DNA of 64,000 nucleotides, from the NCBI RefSeq assembly GCF_947496985.1, contig NZ_CANMEZ010000007.1:1-64000 (forward strand), read 5' to 3'. The stretch comes from an uncultured Kordia sp. GTDB lineage: Bacteria > Bacteroidota > Bacteroidia > Flavobacteriales > Flavobacteriaceae. The position numbers were made by a program, and so were the translations under genes. Under the pieces are notes generated by a model, which worked only from the letters and a program-made list of their open reading frames with translations, ran no database searches and was not told the origin of the DNA. The first letter of the stretch is position 1, and every line of letters begins with the position of its first letter. Positions 1 through 7,079 of this stretch are shown piece after piece.

Positions 1-29
1 CTAACCAATGCTTGAAGTTCATTCATCAT

Positions 30-260
30 TAGTTGGGGTTATATAATGAATAATTGGGGTTTGGTAATGGTGCAATGGAGGTTATGTAACCAATAATTGA
101 GGTTCTGTAATGGTTCGACGGGGTTCCAAACCTAAAAAAAGGGGTTCCTTTAGGGGGTAAACCCCTTACAGAACCTACTAAAAAGGGTACTGAAGCACTT
201 GTAATGGGTAAATAACCACATCAAAACAGTTCCTAGAGGGGTAACAAATAGTAATGAACC
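30..260. repeat. Degenerate 21-bp tandem repeat
   Basis: The hexamer GGRGTT recurs at 35, 56, 78, 99, 120 and 141, that is every 21-22 bp, usually followed about 4 nt later by TAATG or TAAC. Weaker remnants (GGGTA, TAATGGG) continue to about 255. Read on the minus strand the stretch 220-29 is open for 63 codons with a seven-residue period (units such as KGTPFFR, FGTPSNH, YRTSIIG, YITSIAP), but it has no credible start codon. It may be a decayed repeat-protein end or a non-coding minisatellite. The rest of 1-805 holds only the separate sites listed next and no gene that I can support. Confidence 0.6.
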
Positions 261-323
261 GCTTCAAACCTATGTAAAACCGAAAAAAGACTGTAAATAA
301 CCTAAAAAAAGAGAATATAGAAC

Positions 324-348
324 GTCATTCTGAACTTGATTCAGAATC
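324..348. repeat. REP-like Bacteroidetes intergenic element, copy 1
   Basis: The sequence reads GTCATTCTGAACT, then TGATTCAGAATC, and forms a short imperfect palindrome around TTCTGA and TCAGAA. It resembles the GTCATTCTGAACG...CAG...GAATC elements common between genes in Bacteroidetes. A related, more decayed copy lies inverted at 19852-19875. Confidence 0.45.
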
Positions 349-413
349 ACACAAAACATAAAACGTACAAACTCCGTTCTGAAATGAAATCATTTTCAAC
401 TCAAAACGAGCTA

Positions 414-478
414 AAATAAAAAAACTCCCACCAGTGGTGAGAGTTCTAAGTAAACAAATAAACATTTGCCTACGATCT
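414..478 (-). ncRNA. Possible short minus-strand RNA ending in a strong terminator
   Basis: On the minus strand a -7-like box TATCTTTG (plus-strand 485-492) is followed about 40-60 nt downstream by a hairpin with stems at 423-433 and 435-445 (11 bp with one mismatch). A run of seven T follows on that strand (424-418). No minus-strand gene lies upstream that would need this terminator. The arrangement fits a small RNA of roughly 60 nt. No -33 element is evident, so the promoter call is weak. Confidence 0.3.
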
Positions 479-640
479 GCACATCAAAGATAGGTATTTT
501 TTATGAACTCATCTTGATTTTTAATTTTTAACCGAAATTTAGAAGCAATTTGTTCAGACAAGGCACTTTTTGAAAGTCATAACAGCGATACGGCTAAAAA
601 AAGTTGAGAAGAGTTCAAGATACACATCGCGGCAAATGTT
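461..640. repeat. Spaced 10-bp inverted repeat
   Basis: AACATTTGCC at 461-470 is matched perfectly by GGCAAATGTT at 631-640. The sequence between them has no open frame. It could be the base of a structured RNA or the edges of a small inserted element, and it could also be chance. Confidence 0.3.
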
Positions 641-665
641 TTTTATAAGGATACTATTCCTTTGG

Positions 666-742
666 TAGTAGTGAGGTATTAGTATTGAGTGGTGAGACTT
701 AAAAACGATCTCAATACTCATATCTAAATACTAACTACTATG
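666..742. repeat. Imperfect palindrome with AGTATTGAG / CTCAATACT arms
   Basis: TAGTAGTGAG...AGTATTGAG is followed by CTCAATACT...AACTACTA. The inner 9 bp pair perfectly and the outer arms pair partly. A related TGAGTAGTGAGAT...CTCAATACT arrangement occurs at 58374-58432, just before the PAAR gene. This points to a dispersed repeat family. Confidence 0.5.
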
Positions 743-805
743 AAACAAACAGTCGTGGATGCCGAAAAACGAATGAGTAGGCGTATTTAAAAAACCAATA
801 AAATT

Positions 806-1732
806 ATGAGTAATGTAACGCAAAGAGTAGGAAAAGGAATGTTAGCTATTTTTTTAATAAAACTATCATTAGTAGCTATTGTATTTATATTTCAAGCATG
901 TCAAACAGATAGTACAGATTATAAACAAGAAGACGAAGCTAAAGATAATTTTTTAGCAGCCTTACATGAAAGTAATGCCAGACTTAATGAAATTGTTATT
1001 AATCCATCATCTACTAAAGGAAGTATTAAAATTAATGGAATCGCAGAAGAAAATAATAATGAAATTACTACTTTTAAAATGTGTTTATTATTAAATCAAG
1101 ACGATGAACCATCTAATACAGGTGTTATTGATCCCACTAGTGTGAATACATTGGGAGATGTTATTAATGCAGGGAATCAGTCAGGAGAGCGACCTGTAGT
1201 TGTGGATGATGAGACTAATGAACCTATAGATGGTACATCCACTGAATTTGGATTTAGTATGTGTTTTGATATCCCAATCGAACCAACACAAGAAGCATTA
1301 GACCCAGCAATTACTGCTGCGAGAAACTTCCTATTGTCAAGAGATTTGACAGAAGCAGATATCATTGAAGCATTAGACGGTGCAGATGAATCAATTATGA
1401 TTCCATTTGTAAATGCTGTTTTATCTGTAGAAGCGGAAGCGGAAGGAATTGCTATGAATTCTGAGTTAAATTTAATGTCATCATTACTTGGAGCACAAAC
1501 TGTACATGCTCAAAATTGGAATACAATCGGAGGATGTGCAATAGCTGCTCTTGGACTAGATTCTTTAGGAGCATTAAGAGATGCATTACAGGGTAAAAAA
1601 ATTAAAGGAAAAGTATTAAAGAAAGCATTCAAAAAAGTAGCAAAGAAATTTATAGCCGGTTTAAGCGGCTGGGGAACAGTTTTATTAGTAGCAGAATTTG
1701 GACTTTGCGTAGCACTAAGCAATGCATTTTAA
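806..1732 (+). CDS. Lipoprotein with cationic, hydrophobic C-terminal segment
   Basis: This is a 308-aa protein that I do not recognise. The N-terminus has a hydrophobic helix (residues 13-31) ending in a lipobox-like FQAC, so the mature protein is probably lipidated at Cys32. The middle (33-225) is acidic and has two cysteines. The tail after the AxA-like VHAQ (about 236-308) is very different. It starts with an IGGCAIAALGLDSLGAL stretch, then a lysine-rich amphipathic segment (about 262-280), then a Gly-rich hydrophobic helix with one Cys near the end. A Cys near each end, a cationic middle and hydrophobic flanks resemble membrane-active peptides such as bacteriocins. Four one-helix proteins follow closely and are candidates for a partner or immunity role. 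Function is unproven. Confidence 0.7.
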   Translation: MSNVTQRVGKGMLAIFLIKLSLVAIVFIFQACQTDSTDYKQEDEAKDNFLAALHESNARLNEIVINPSSTKGSIKINGIAEENNNEITTFKMCLLLNQDDEPSNTGVIDPTSVNTLGDVINAGNQSGERPVVVDDETNEPIDGTSTEFGFSMCFDIPIEPTQEALDPAITAARNFLLSRDLTEADIIEALDGADESIMIPFVNAVLSVEAEAEGIAMNSELNLMSSLLGAQTVHAQNWNTIGGCAIAALGLDSLGALRDALQGKKIKGKVLKKAFKKVAKKFIAGLSGWGTVLLVAEFGLCVALSNAF

Positions 1733-1741
1733 ACAAATCAT

Positions 1742-1861
1742 ATGGAAAAGTATACAGGAATTATTATTGGAATTATCGGGTTAATCGTTTTTAGGTTTAC
1801 AATTGGACGTTATTTACGAAAAAAAATAAAAGAGCATAAGGAAAAAAAGAATCAATCATGA
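1742..1861 (+). CDS. Micro-membrane protein, 39 aa
   Basis: ATG at 1742 opens a 39-codon frame. One membrane helix (residues 5-21, rich in Ile and Gly) is followed by a strongly basic tail of Lys, Arg and His. It starts 9 nt after the lipoprotein stop, and its stop overlaps the next start (ATGA at 1858-1861), which argues for translational coupling. The family is not recognised. Confidence 0.6.
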   Translation: MEKYTGIIIGIIGLIVFRFTIGRYLRKKIKEHKEKKNQS

Positions 1862-2025
1862 AAAAAAATGTACTATATATTCCGTTAGTCTTAATTTTTA
1901 TCGTTCAATTTTTAGATAAAGAACATAATTATTTTTGGATACAGATCCTATTACTTATTATAACTATTGTATATGCAGGTTACTTGTATTTTGATTCAAA
2001 AAAGAAAAAGGATAAACAAAACTAA
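1858..2025 (+). CDS. Micro-membrane protein, 55 aa
   Basis: This 55-codon frame overlaps the previous stop by 4 nt. It has two hydrophobic stretches (about residues 5-19 and 27-44) separated by a short DKEHNYF loop, and ends in a lysine cluster. It could be a two-helix hairpin membrane protein. It belongs to the same tightly packed set as its neighbours. The family is unknown. Confidence 0.6.
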   Translation: MKKNVLYIPLVLIFIVQFLDKEHNYFWIQILLLIITIVYAGYLYFDSKKKKDKQN

Positions 2026-2028
2026 ACC

Positions 2029-2205
2029 ATGGAAACAACCATAGATTCATTCAGTTTTGTATTAGTGCTTTGGCAATTTGTATCCATAGCTATATTAATA
2101 ACAGTTATTGTTTTTGGAATAAAACTCGTTTTAAAACTATTTAAATTGATGGACTCACAAACACAATTGAATAGAGAAAAACTAAAAAAACTTCAAAGCG
2201 AATAA
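2029..2205 (+). CDS. Micro-membrane protein, 58 aa
   Basis: This 58-codon frame starts 4 nt after the previous stop. One long hydrophobic helix (about residues 8-38) is followed by an amphipathic Lys/Gln-rich tail that could form a coiled coil. It is the last gene before a stem-loop (CAGACA/TGTCTG, 2207-2232) and the terminator at 2303. The function is unknown. Confidence 0.6.
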   Translation: METTIDSFSFVLVLWQFVSIAILITVIVFGIKLVLKLFKLMDSQTQLNREKLKKLQSE

Positions 2206-2302
2206 CAGACACCATTTTATAATAATGTCTGTTCAACTTACACTAGTGTGTACGCCTTCGGCTTCGCAAGAGTGAGTTTCACTAATTTTTTCATAATTAC
2301 CC

Positions 2303-2353
2303 AAAAGCCATGCTTATAAAATAGCATAGCCTGCTATACGCATGGCTTTTTTT
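2303..2353 (+). terminator. Rho-independent terminator after the micro-membrane set
   Basis: Stem AAAAGCCATGC (2303-2313) pairs with GCATGGCTTTT (2340-2350). An inner hairpin ATAGCA/TGCTAT lies in the loop and a T run follows. It sits about 100 nt after the 2205 stop. Confidence 0.8.
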
Positions 2354-2406
2354 AAACCAAAATTGATTGTTATTAATAGCCATTAACACTAATAACATCA
2401 ATAACA

Positions 2407-2574
2407 ATGGGATTCAATAAAACAATTTTAATATGCGTCATTATCGCAGAAGTAGTACTTATCATTTTTGTTGCTATGCTATTTATACGAATGTTTCTAA
2501 AACTGAAAGAGAAACCAACAATTACTAATCAAGTGGATATAGAGCTTGAAAAGGAACTCAGGAATAATTCCTGA
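2407..2574 (+). CDS. Micro-membrane protein, 55 aa
   Basis: ATG at 2407 opens a 55-codon frame with one long helix (about residues 6-32) and a charged cytoplasmic-type tail. It looks like the three small proteins upstream but follows the terminator at 2303-2353, so it may have its own promoter or belong with the AraC-type gene 60 nt downstream. Confidence 0.5.
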   Translation: MGFNKTILICVIIAEVVLIIFVAMLFIRMFLKLKEKPTITNQVDIELEKELRNNS

Positions 2575-2634
2575 GTTATAAGTTAAAGAAATGATGAATT
2601 AGATAACAGTATTGAATTTTTTAAATTAAAAAAC

Positions 2635-3306
2635 ATGAAAACAACATATATACTATTCGCTATTATTTACCTGTGTATACCTACTAATATGTATGCAACT
2701 GCAATACAAATAGATAAAACGCAACAATTAGTTAATAACTTGCTTGAAAAACAACAAGAGTTTGAAATACATGTATATGTACTAGCGGCAATTATTGTAG
2801 TATTGATCCTAGTGTTTGGCTTGTTATGTTTTCTGAATAAGAAAGGAGAGATCCGTTTGCAGAAGATAATGCGTTTGTTGGAAAGTCAGCAAGTTACTAG
2901 CAAAGAAACTTCAGATACAAATGATCATCAGTTAGATATTGACCCAGCAATTGTAGCAACTATTTTACAAGAATTGAAACAATTTGAAAAGGAAAGAGGT
3001 TTTTTACTATCCAAAATCACACTACATGAATTTGCCAAAGAGCTACAAACCAATACCAAATATTTATCTAAAATCATTAATACGCATAAGCTAAAATCGT
3101 TTCGAAATTACATCAATGATTTGCGCATTCAATATAGTATTGAAAAATTAAAAGGCAGTTCTAATTTTAAAAAGTATACTGTAAAAGCCATGGCAAAAGA
3201 AGCAGGCTTTGCCTCAGCAAATTCATTCTCAAAAGCATTTCAGAAAAAAACGGGCGAAACCGTTTCTAGCTTCTTAAAACAACAAACAGATAGTAAATTG
3301 GTATAA
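2635..3306 (+). CDS. Membrane-anchored AraC-type regulator
   Basis: This is a 223-aa protein. A signal-like N-terminus (1-21) precedes a short periplasmic piece and a membrane helix (about 47-68), with a cytosolic linker after it. The C-terminal 90 residues (about 122-215) form an AraC-type double helix-turn-helix, visible in the order KITLHEFAKEL, YLSKIIN, FRNYINDLRIQYSIE, AMAKEAGFASANSFSKAFQ and KKTGE. In Bacteroidetes such proteins usually carry TPR repeats before the helix. Here that sensor part is almost absent, so the sensing mode is unclear. It lies just upstream of the RiPP precursors and may control them, but I see no operator to prove it. Confidence 0.8.
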   Translation: MKTTYILFAIIYLCIPTNMYATAIQIDKTQQLVNNLLEKQQEFEIHVYVLAAIIVVLILVFGLLCFLNKKGEIRLQKIMRLLESQQVTSKETSDTNDHQLDIDPAIVATILQELKQFEKERGFLLSKITLHEFAKELQTNTKYLSKIINTHKLKSFRNYINDLRIQYSIEKLKGSSNFKKYTVKAMAKEAGFASANSFSKAFQKKTGETVSSFLKQQTDSKLV

Positions 3307-3449
3307 GCTAAACCTTGTTAGGCTTAGTTGTAAAACGTTATTTTCTATATAACTCGTTATGATATTTTACAAAACGTCAGATGTTTATGTTTTTCTTACA
3401 GATACTATTCATTATTTAGAGCATTATTAATTTTTTTTAATATTTAATC

Positions 3450-3622
3450 ATGTAAATAAGAAACCTTAAAGCTTAACAAAAAATCAATCTCGAACTTTAA
3501 AATTAAAGAAGGTACCACCTACTTCTTACAATTGTCTTCCTGTTGAACCAGTGAGTGATGGTTGTGAGCGACCAAGATGGTATAGTATTGGAGAATTTAT
3601 TTGTTGGAATACATTATTCTAA
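3450..3622 (+). pseudogene. Decayed lanthipeptide-like precursor
   Basis: The stretch aligns base by base with the start of the intact precursor at 4390, including the ATTTAATCATG start context. However, the ATG (3450) is followed at once by TAA, a few leader codons are missing, and a frameshift separates leader from core. The leader remnant KLNKKSISN is readable. The core continues in another frame from 3512 as a 36-residue peptide beginning VPPTSYNC, with three Cys and several Ser/Thr, and stops at 3622. The usual GG before the core is lost. The core PPT start matches the LPPTGALC core at 4390, which supports common descent. Confidence 0.7.
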
Positions 3623-3646
3623 AGCGAACTTTGGTTCGCTTTTTTA
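3622..3646 (+). terminator. Terminator after decayed precursor
   Basis: Stem AAGCGAAC (3622-3629), loop TTTG and stem GTTCGCTT (3634-3641) are followed by T residues. The same stem recurs after the next precursor (4072-4091), so precursor and terminator appear to have been duplicated together. Confidence 0.85.
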
Positions 3647-3859
3647 TTTTAAATAATTCTTCATATTTATCAAAATCACAAAACTTAATAGGCATGAAAA
3701 AGGAACACAGGCAATTTTGACCTGTAAATGATTCTATTCTCATGTAAAAGTGTTTGTTTCATTTTATACTTATAATTTATAAATCTTAAGTAACTATTAT
3801 TGCCTTCCTTAGCTATTAGCTCTAAATTCAATTATTATTAACATCATAAATTTTATATC

Positions 3860-4039
3860 ATGAAAAAAAAGAGTTTAAAATCATTGAATCTGAACAAAAA
3901 GTCTATTTCAAACCTTAGCCAAAAATCTATTAAAGGAGGTACAATCTATACTTTTGGAGCCGTATGTAATATCGTAATTGTAAGTTTAGCTATTTGTACA
4001 GATGATTGTTCATCAATTAAATGTCTTCTTGAAGAATAA
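3860..4039 (+). CDS. Class I lanthipeptide-like RiPP precursor, 59 aa
   Basis: ATG at 3860 opens a 59-codon frame. The leader MKKKSLKSLNLNKKSISNL is nearly identical to that of the 4390 gene and matches the leader type used by Bacteroidetes class I lanthipeptide precursors. It ends with a double glycine at residues 26-27. The core (28-59) has four Cys and several Ser/Thr in a hydrophobic context, which suits thioether ring formation. No LanB, LanC or export gene lies in this window, so the modifying enzymes must be elsewhere. A terminator follows 33 nt downstream. Confidence 0.75.
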   Translation: MKKKSLKSLNLNKKSISNLSQKSIKGGTIYTFGAVCNIVIVSLAICTDDCSSIKCLLEE

Positions 4040-4389
4040 GAAACTTTTTACGGTACATTATAAAAAATTATAAGCGAACTTCGGTTCGCTTTTTTTCTTC
4101 AAATCTTAATTATTCGTATTGACTGGACTGATTTTAAAATACGTTTCAGAAAAAATATATAGAAGACAACTATATTTTTTTAGCTAAAATTCAATCTTAT
4201 AGCTAGCACTTCTTACTTAACACATTACTTGTTTTAAAAAATTCTTAGTAGAAAAGCGTTCATAATTTTAATACGCATTTCAAAAATTAAGAGTTGACTT
4301 TAAATACATATGAATGTTAATGCTTGTAAATATTGGGTAATGTTTCTTCGTTTCTGTCCCTGTAAAGTATAAATCTTAAACATTTAATC
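4040..4389. other. Spacer between RiPP precursors
   Basis: This 350-nt AT-rich stretch contains the terminator at 4072-4097 and the presumed promoter of the 4390 gene. TATAAATCTTAA at 4368-4379 also occurs before the 3860 gene (3778-3789), but at a different distance from the start, so I do not assign it a role. I see no coding signal. Confidence 0.5.
4072..4097 (+). terminator. Terminator after 59-aa precursor
   Basis: Stem AAGCGAAC (4072-4079), loop TTCG and stem GTTCGCTT (4084-4091) are followed by a T run. It is the same hairpin as at 3622 with one loop base changed. Confidence 0.9.
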
Positions 4390-4617
4390 ATGAAAAAAAG
4401 AAATCTAAAATCATTAAAGCTTAACAAAAAATCAATTTCGAACTTAGAAGTGTTAAATGGAGGGCTACCTCCAACAGGTGCTCTCTGTTCTGAACCAGAC
4501 TGTCCTACTTTACAGCCATGTACAGTTATAAGTGACTGTTTATGTTTACCTATTAGACCTGCCAGTCCAGCCAGTCCAGCCAGTCCTAGTCCTAGTCCTA
4601 TTAGGGCTGCGAATTAA
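4390..4617 (+). CDS. Class I lanthipeptide-like RiPP precursor with Pro/Ala/Ser tail
   Basis: This is a 75-aa protein. The leader (1-25) reads MKKRNLKSLKLNKKSISNL and ends in a double glycine (24-25). The core begins LPPTGALC and has six Cys with interspersed Ser/Thr, as expected for dehydration and thioether closure. The last 20 residues are low-complexity PAS and SP repeats, encoded by near-perfect 9-nt copies of CCAGCCAGT. Such a tail is unusual for the family and could reflect replication slippage. The gene has its own spacer and a hairpin at 4676. No modification enzymes are encoded nearby. Confidence 0.75.
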   Translation: MKKRNLKSLKLNKKSISNLEVLNGGLPPTGALCSEPDCPTLQPCTVISDCLCLPIRPASPASPASPSPSPIRAAN

Positions 4618-4675
4618 TATTTATAAAGGAAAGAGTTTACGAATCTAATACTCTAGATTCTGATACTGATTAAAA

Positions 4676-4709
4676 AAATAGCGAATAGTATCAACTATCC
4701 GCTATTTTT
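4676..4709. terminator. Bidirectional terminator between RiPP precursor and hflX
   Basis: A stem of about 14 bp (AAATAGCGAATAGT with ACTATCCGCTATTT, one A-C mismatch) has a four-base ATCA loop and A and T runs on either side. It sits between two convergent genes. Confidence 0.8.
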
Positions 4710-4730
4710 CACAATATTATATTTTAAAGG

Positions 4731-5942
4731 TTAACCTAATTCCTCATAATCTGGATACAAGAAATTATTATATGGAAAACGTGTTACATGTATTTCACGT
4801 ACTACATTATATACTTTACGTTTAAACTCGTCTAAATTTTCTTTATTAATGGCAGAAATAAACAAAGCATTTTCTCCCATGGTATTCATCCATGTACGTT
4901 TCCAATCATCTAAAGTGTAATGCGCTTTGGTTTTTTCGGTAACCAAATCATCATTATCAATAGTTTCGTGTGTATAGGCATCAATTTTATTAAACACCAT
5001 TACCGTTGGTTTGTCTGCACTTTTAATTTCTCCTAAAATTTGATTTACCGAAGCAATATGATCTTCAAAATTCGGATGCGAAATATCTACTACATGTAAT
5101 AATAAGTCTGCTTCGCGTACTTCGTCCAAAGTGCTTTTGAATGAATCTACTAATTGTGTTGGTAATTTTCTAATAAACCCTACCGTATCACTTAATAAGA
5201 AGGGAAGATTTCCAATTACCACTTTACGTACTGTAGTGTCTAAGGTGGCAAAGAGTTTATTTTCGGCAAACACCGCACTTTTACTAACCACATTCATTAA
5301 GGTTGATTTTCCAACATTGGTATATCCTACCAACGCCACACGAATTAAAGCACCTCTATTTCCACGTTGTACTGCCATTTGCTTATCAATGGTTTTCATC
5401 TTTTTTCGAAGCAATGAAATTTTATCACGTACAATACGTCTATCGGTTTCAATCTCAGTTTCCCCAGGTCCACGCATTCCAATTCCCCCTCGTTGACGTT
5501 CCAAGTGAGTCCATAATCCTGTTAATCGTGGTAGTAAATATTGATATTGTGCCAACTCTACTTGTGTACGGGCATAACTAGTTTGTGCACGTTGTGCAAA
5601 AATATCTAGAATCAATCCTGTTCTATCAATAATCTTACATTTCAACAAACGTTCAATATTTCGCTGTTGCCCAGGTGATAACTCATCATCAAAAATAACC
5701 GAACCTATTTCGTTTGATTTTACAAACTCTTCTACTTCTTCCATTTTTCCTGTTCCAATAAATGTTTTTGGATTTGGAATTTCCATCTTCTGTGTAAATC
5801 GCTTTACGACTTCGCCACCTGCAGTATACGTCAAAAATTCAAGCTCGTCCAAATACTCTTTAGATTTGGCTTCATCTTGTACTTTTGTAATTACTCCTAT
5901 AAGTATCGCGCGTTCGTATGCAATAGTTTTCTTTTCTAACAT
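4731..5942 (-). CDS. hflX: GTPase HflX, ribosome-associated
   Basis: HflX is a conserved TRAFAC-class GTPase that binds the 50S subunit and splits or rescues stalled ribosomes. I chose the ATG at 5942 (MLEKK, 403 aa) because the six in-frame codons upstream (from 5960) add a hydrophobic MLFYFI not expected here. Residues 1-200 are the HflX N-terminal domain, with IGTGK near 65 and the glycine-rich RGGIGMRGPGE near 151. The G domain shows G1 GYTNVGKST (206-214), G3 DTVG (252-255), G4 NKID (318-321) and a G5-like SAIN. The length is normal and all GTPase motifs are intact. It is transcribed alone, opposite to its neighbours. Confidence 0.95.
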   Translation of the reverse strand: MLEKKTIAYERAILIGVITKVQDEAKSKEYLDELEFLTYTAGGEVVKRFTQKMEIPNPKTFIGTGKMEEVEEFVKSNEIGSVIFDDELSPGQQRNIERLLKCKIIDRTGLILDIFAQRAQTSYARTQVELAQYQYLLPRLTGLWTHLERQRGGIGMRGPGETEIETDRRIVRDKISLLRKKMKTIDKQMAVQRGNRGALIRVALVGYTNVGKSTLMNVVSKSAVFAENKLFATLDTTVRKVVIGNLPFLLSDTVGFIRKLPTQLVDSFKSTLDEVREADLLLHVVDISHPNFEDHIASVNQILGEIKSADKPTVMVFNKIDAYTHETIDNDDLVTEKTKAHYTLDDWKRTWMNTMGENALFISAINKENLDEFKRKVYNVVREIHVTRFPYNNFLYPDYEELG

Positions 5943-6022
5943 AATAAAATAAAAAAGCAAAGTTACACAATTCCTTTATTGATTTTAGTACATTTATATC
6001 TTATAGAAGACTTTTATATATA

Positions 6023-6988
6023 ATGATGGAGAAAACAACAACAAAACATTCGTATCATACGGTTGCATTTTACAATCTTGAAAACTTATTCGATACGGTT
6101 GATGATAAAAATGTATTAGATAATGATTTTTTACCTGAAGCAGATCGTAACTGGACTCCAAAACGATATGAAAAGAAATTATACAAACTTAGTTCGGCAA
6201 TTGCGAGCTTAGGTGCAGATGAAACAGACAATGCTCCTGTACTTATAGGAGTAGCTGAGGTTGAAAATAAAAAAGTACTTACTGATTTAATAGCAACTGA
6301 AAAGTTACAAAAATTTGATTATGACTTTGTACATTATAATTCACCAGATGAAAGAGGAATTGATGTAGGTTTGTTATATCAAAAAGGGCATTTTGAAGTG
6401 ACACATTCAGAATCTATACCTATCTTATTATATAATGAAGAAGGCGTACGTGATTTTACAAGAGATACTTTATATGTAAAAGGGCTTCTTCATGGTGAAG
6501 ATGTACATATATTTGTAAACCATTGGTCATCTAGAAGAGATGGTGCTGGCGAAACTGCACACAAACGAATAAAAGCGGCACAAGTTGTCCGAGAAAAGAT
6601 TGAAGCAATTCAAGACACTGAATTTGATCCACACATTATAGTAATGGGCGATTTCAATGACAACCCAACGGATGAAAGTATTAATAAATACTTAATGAGT
6701 GCCGATTTGTATAATCCGATGGAAAAACTACTTACTTTATATAAAGGTAGTCTTAATTATAAAGGTGAATGGAACCTATTTGATCAGGTTATTTTTTCAA
6801 CAAATTTCTTCAATTATAAAAAGGGAACACACAGTTTTGCATCCGCAGATATTTTTGACGATCATTTCTTAACAAACTGGAAAGGAAGATACGAAGGAAC
6901 TCCTTTTAGAACCTATGCAGGCAGAAAATATTTAGGCGGTTATAGTGACCACTTCCCAGTATACGTAAAATTGAAATTCAATAAATAA
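6023..6988 (+). CDS. Endonuclease/exonuclease/phosphatase family protein
   Basis: This is a 321-aa protein of the DNase I-like EEP superfamily of metal-dependent phosphodiesterases. The signature motifs are all present: FYNLENLFD (16-24), the catalytic Glu in GVAEVEN (76-82), NHW with its His (166-168), MGDFND (208-213) and the C-terminal SDHFPV (308-313). There is no signal peptide, so it acts in the cytosol. Related Bacteroidetes genes are annotated simply as EEP family and their substrate is unknown. It starts 80 nt from hflX on the opposite strand, so the two share a divergent promoter region. Either of the two first Met codons could be the start. Confidence 0.85.
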   Translation: MMEKTTTKHSYHTVAFYNLENLFDTVDDKNVLDNDFLPEADRNWTPKRYEKKLYKLSSAIASLGADETDNAPVLIGVAEVENKKVLTDLIATEKLQKFDYDFVHYNSPDERGIDVGLLYQKGHFEVTHSESIPILLYNEEGVRDFTRDTLYVKGLLHGEDVHIFVNHWSSRRDGAGETAHKRIKAAQVVREKIEAIQDTEFDPHIIVMGDFNDNPTDESINKYLMSADLYNPMEKLLTLYKGSLNYKGEWNLFDQVIFSTNFFNYKKGTHSFASADIFDDHFLTNWKGRYEGTPFRTYAGRKYLGGYSDHFPVYVKLKFNK

Positions 6989-7014
6989 GGTTCATTTTTT
7001 GCAACTAAAGTGTT

Positions 7015-7041
7015 AAAGTAAAGTTAAGTTTACTTTTTTTT
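7015..7041 (+). terminator. Terminator after EEP gene
   Basis: Stem AAAGTAAA (7015-7022) pairs with TTTACTTT (7029-7036) and a T run follows. A -7-like TACTTTTAG lies immediately after (7044-7052) and could start the transcript of the next gene. Confidence 0.6.
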
Positions 7042-7079
7042 ATTACTTTTAGGGCTACTAACTATTAACCAACTTTTTT

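Noticed and set aside
30-150. Regular short repeats as a CRISPR array
   Set aside because: The unit is only 21 bp with a 6-bp conserved core and no unique spacers of constant length; no cas genes are present.
300-480. tmRNA-like or other known structural RNA
   Set aside because: The CCACCA near 427 is part of a terminator hairpin; no tRNA-like acceptor or tag frame is found.
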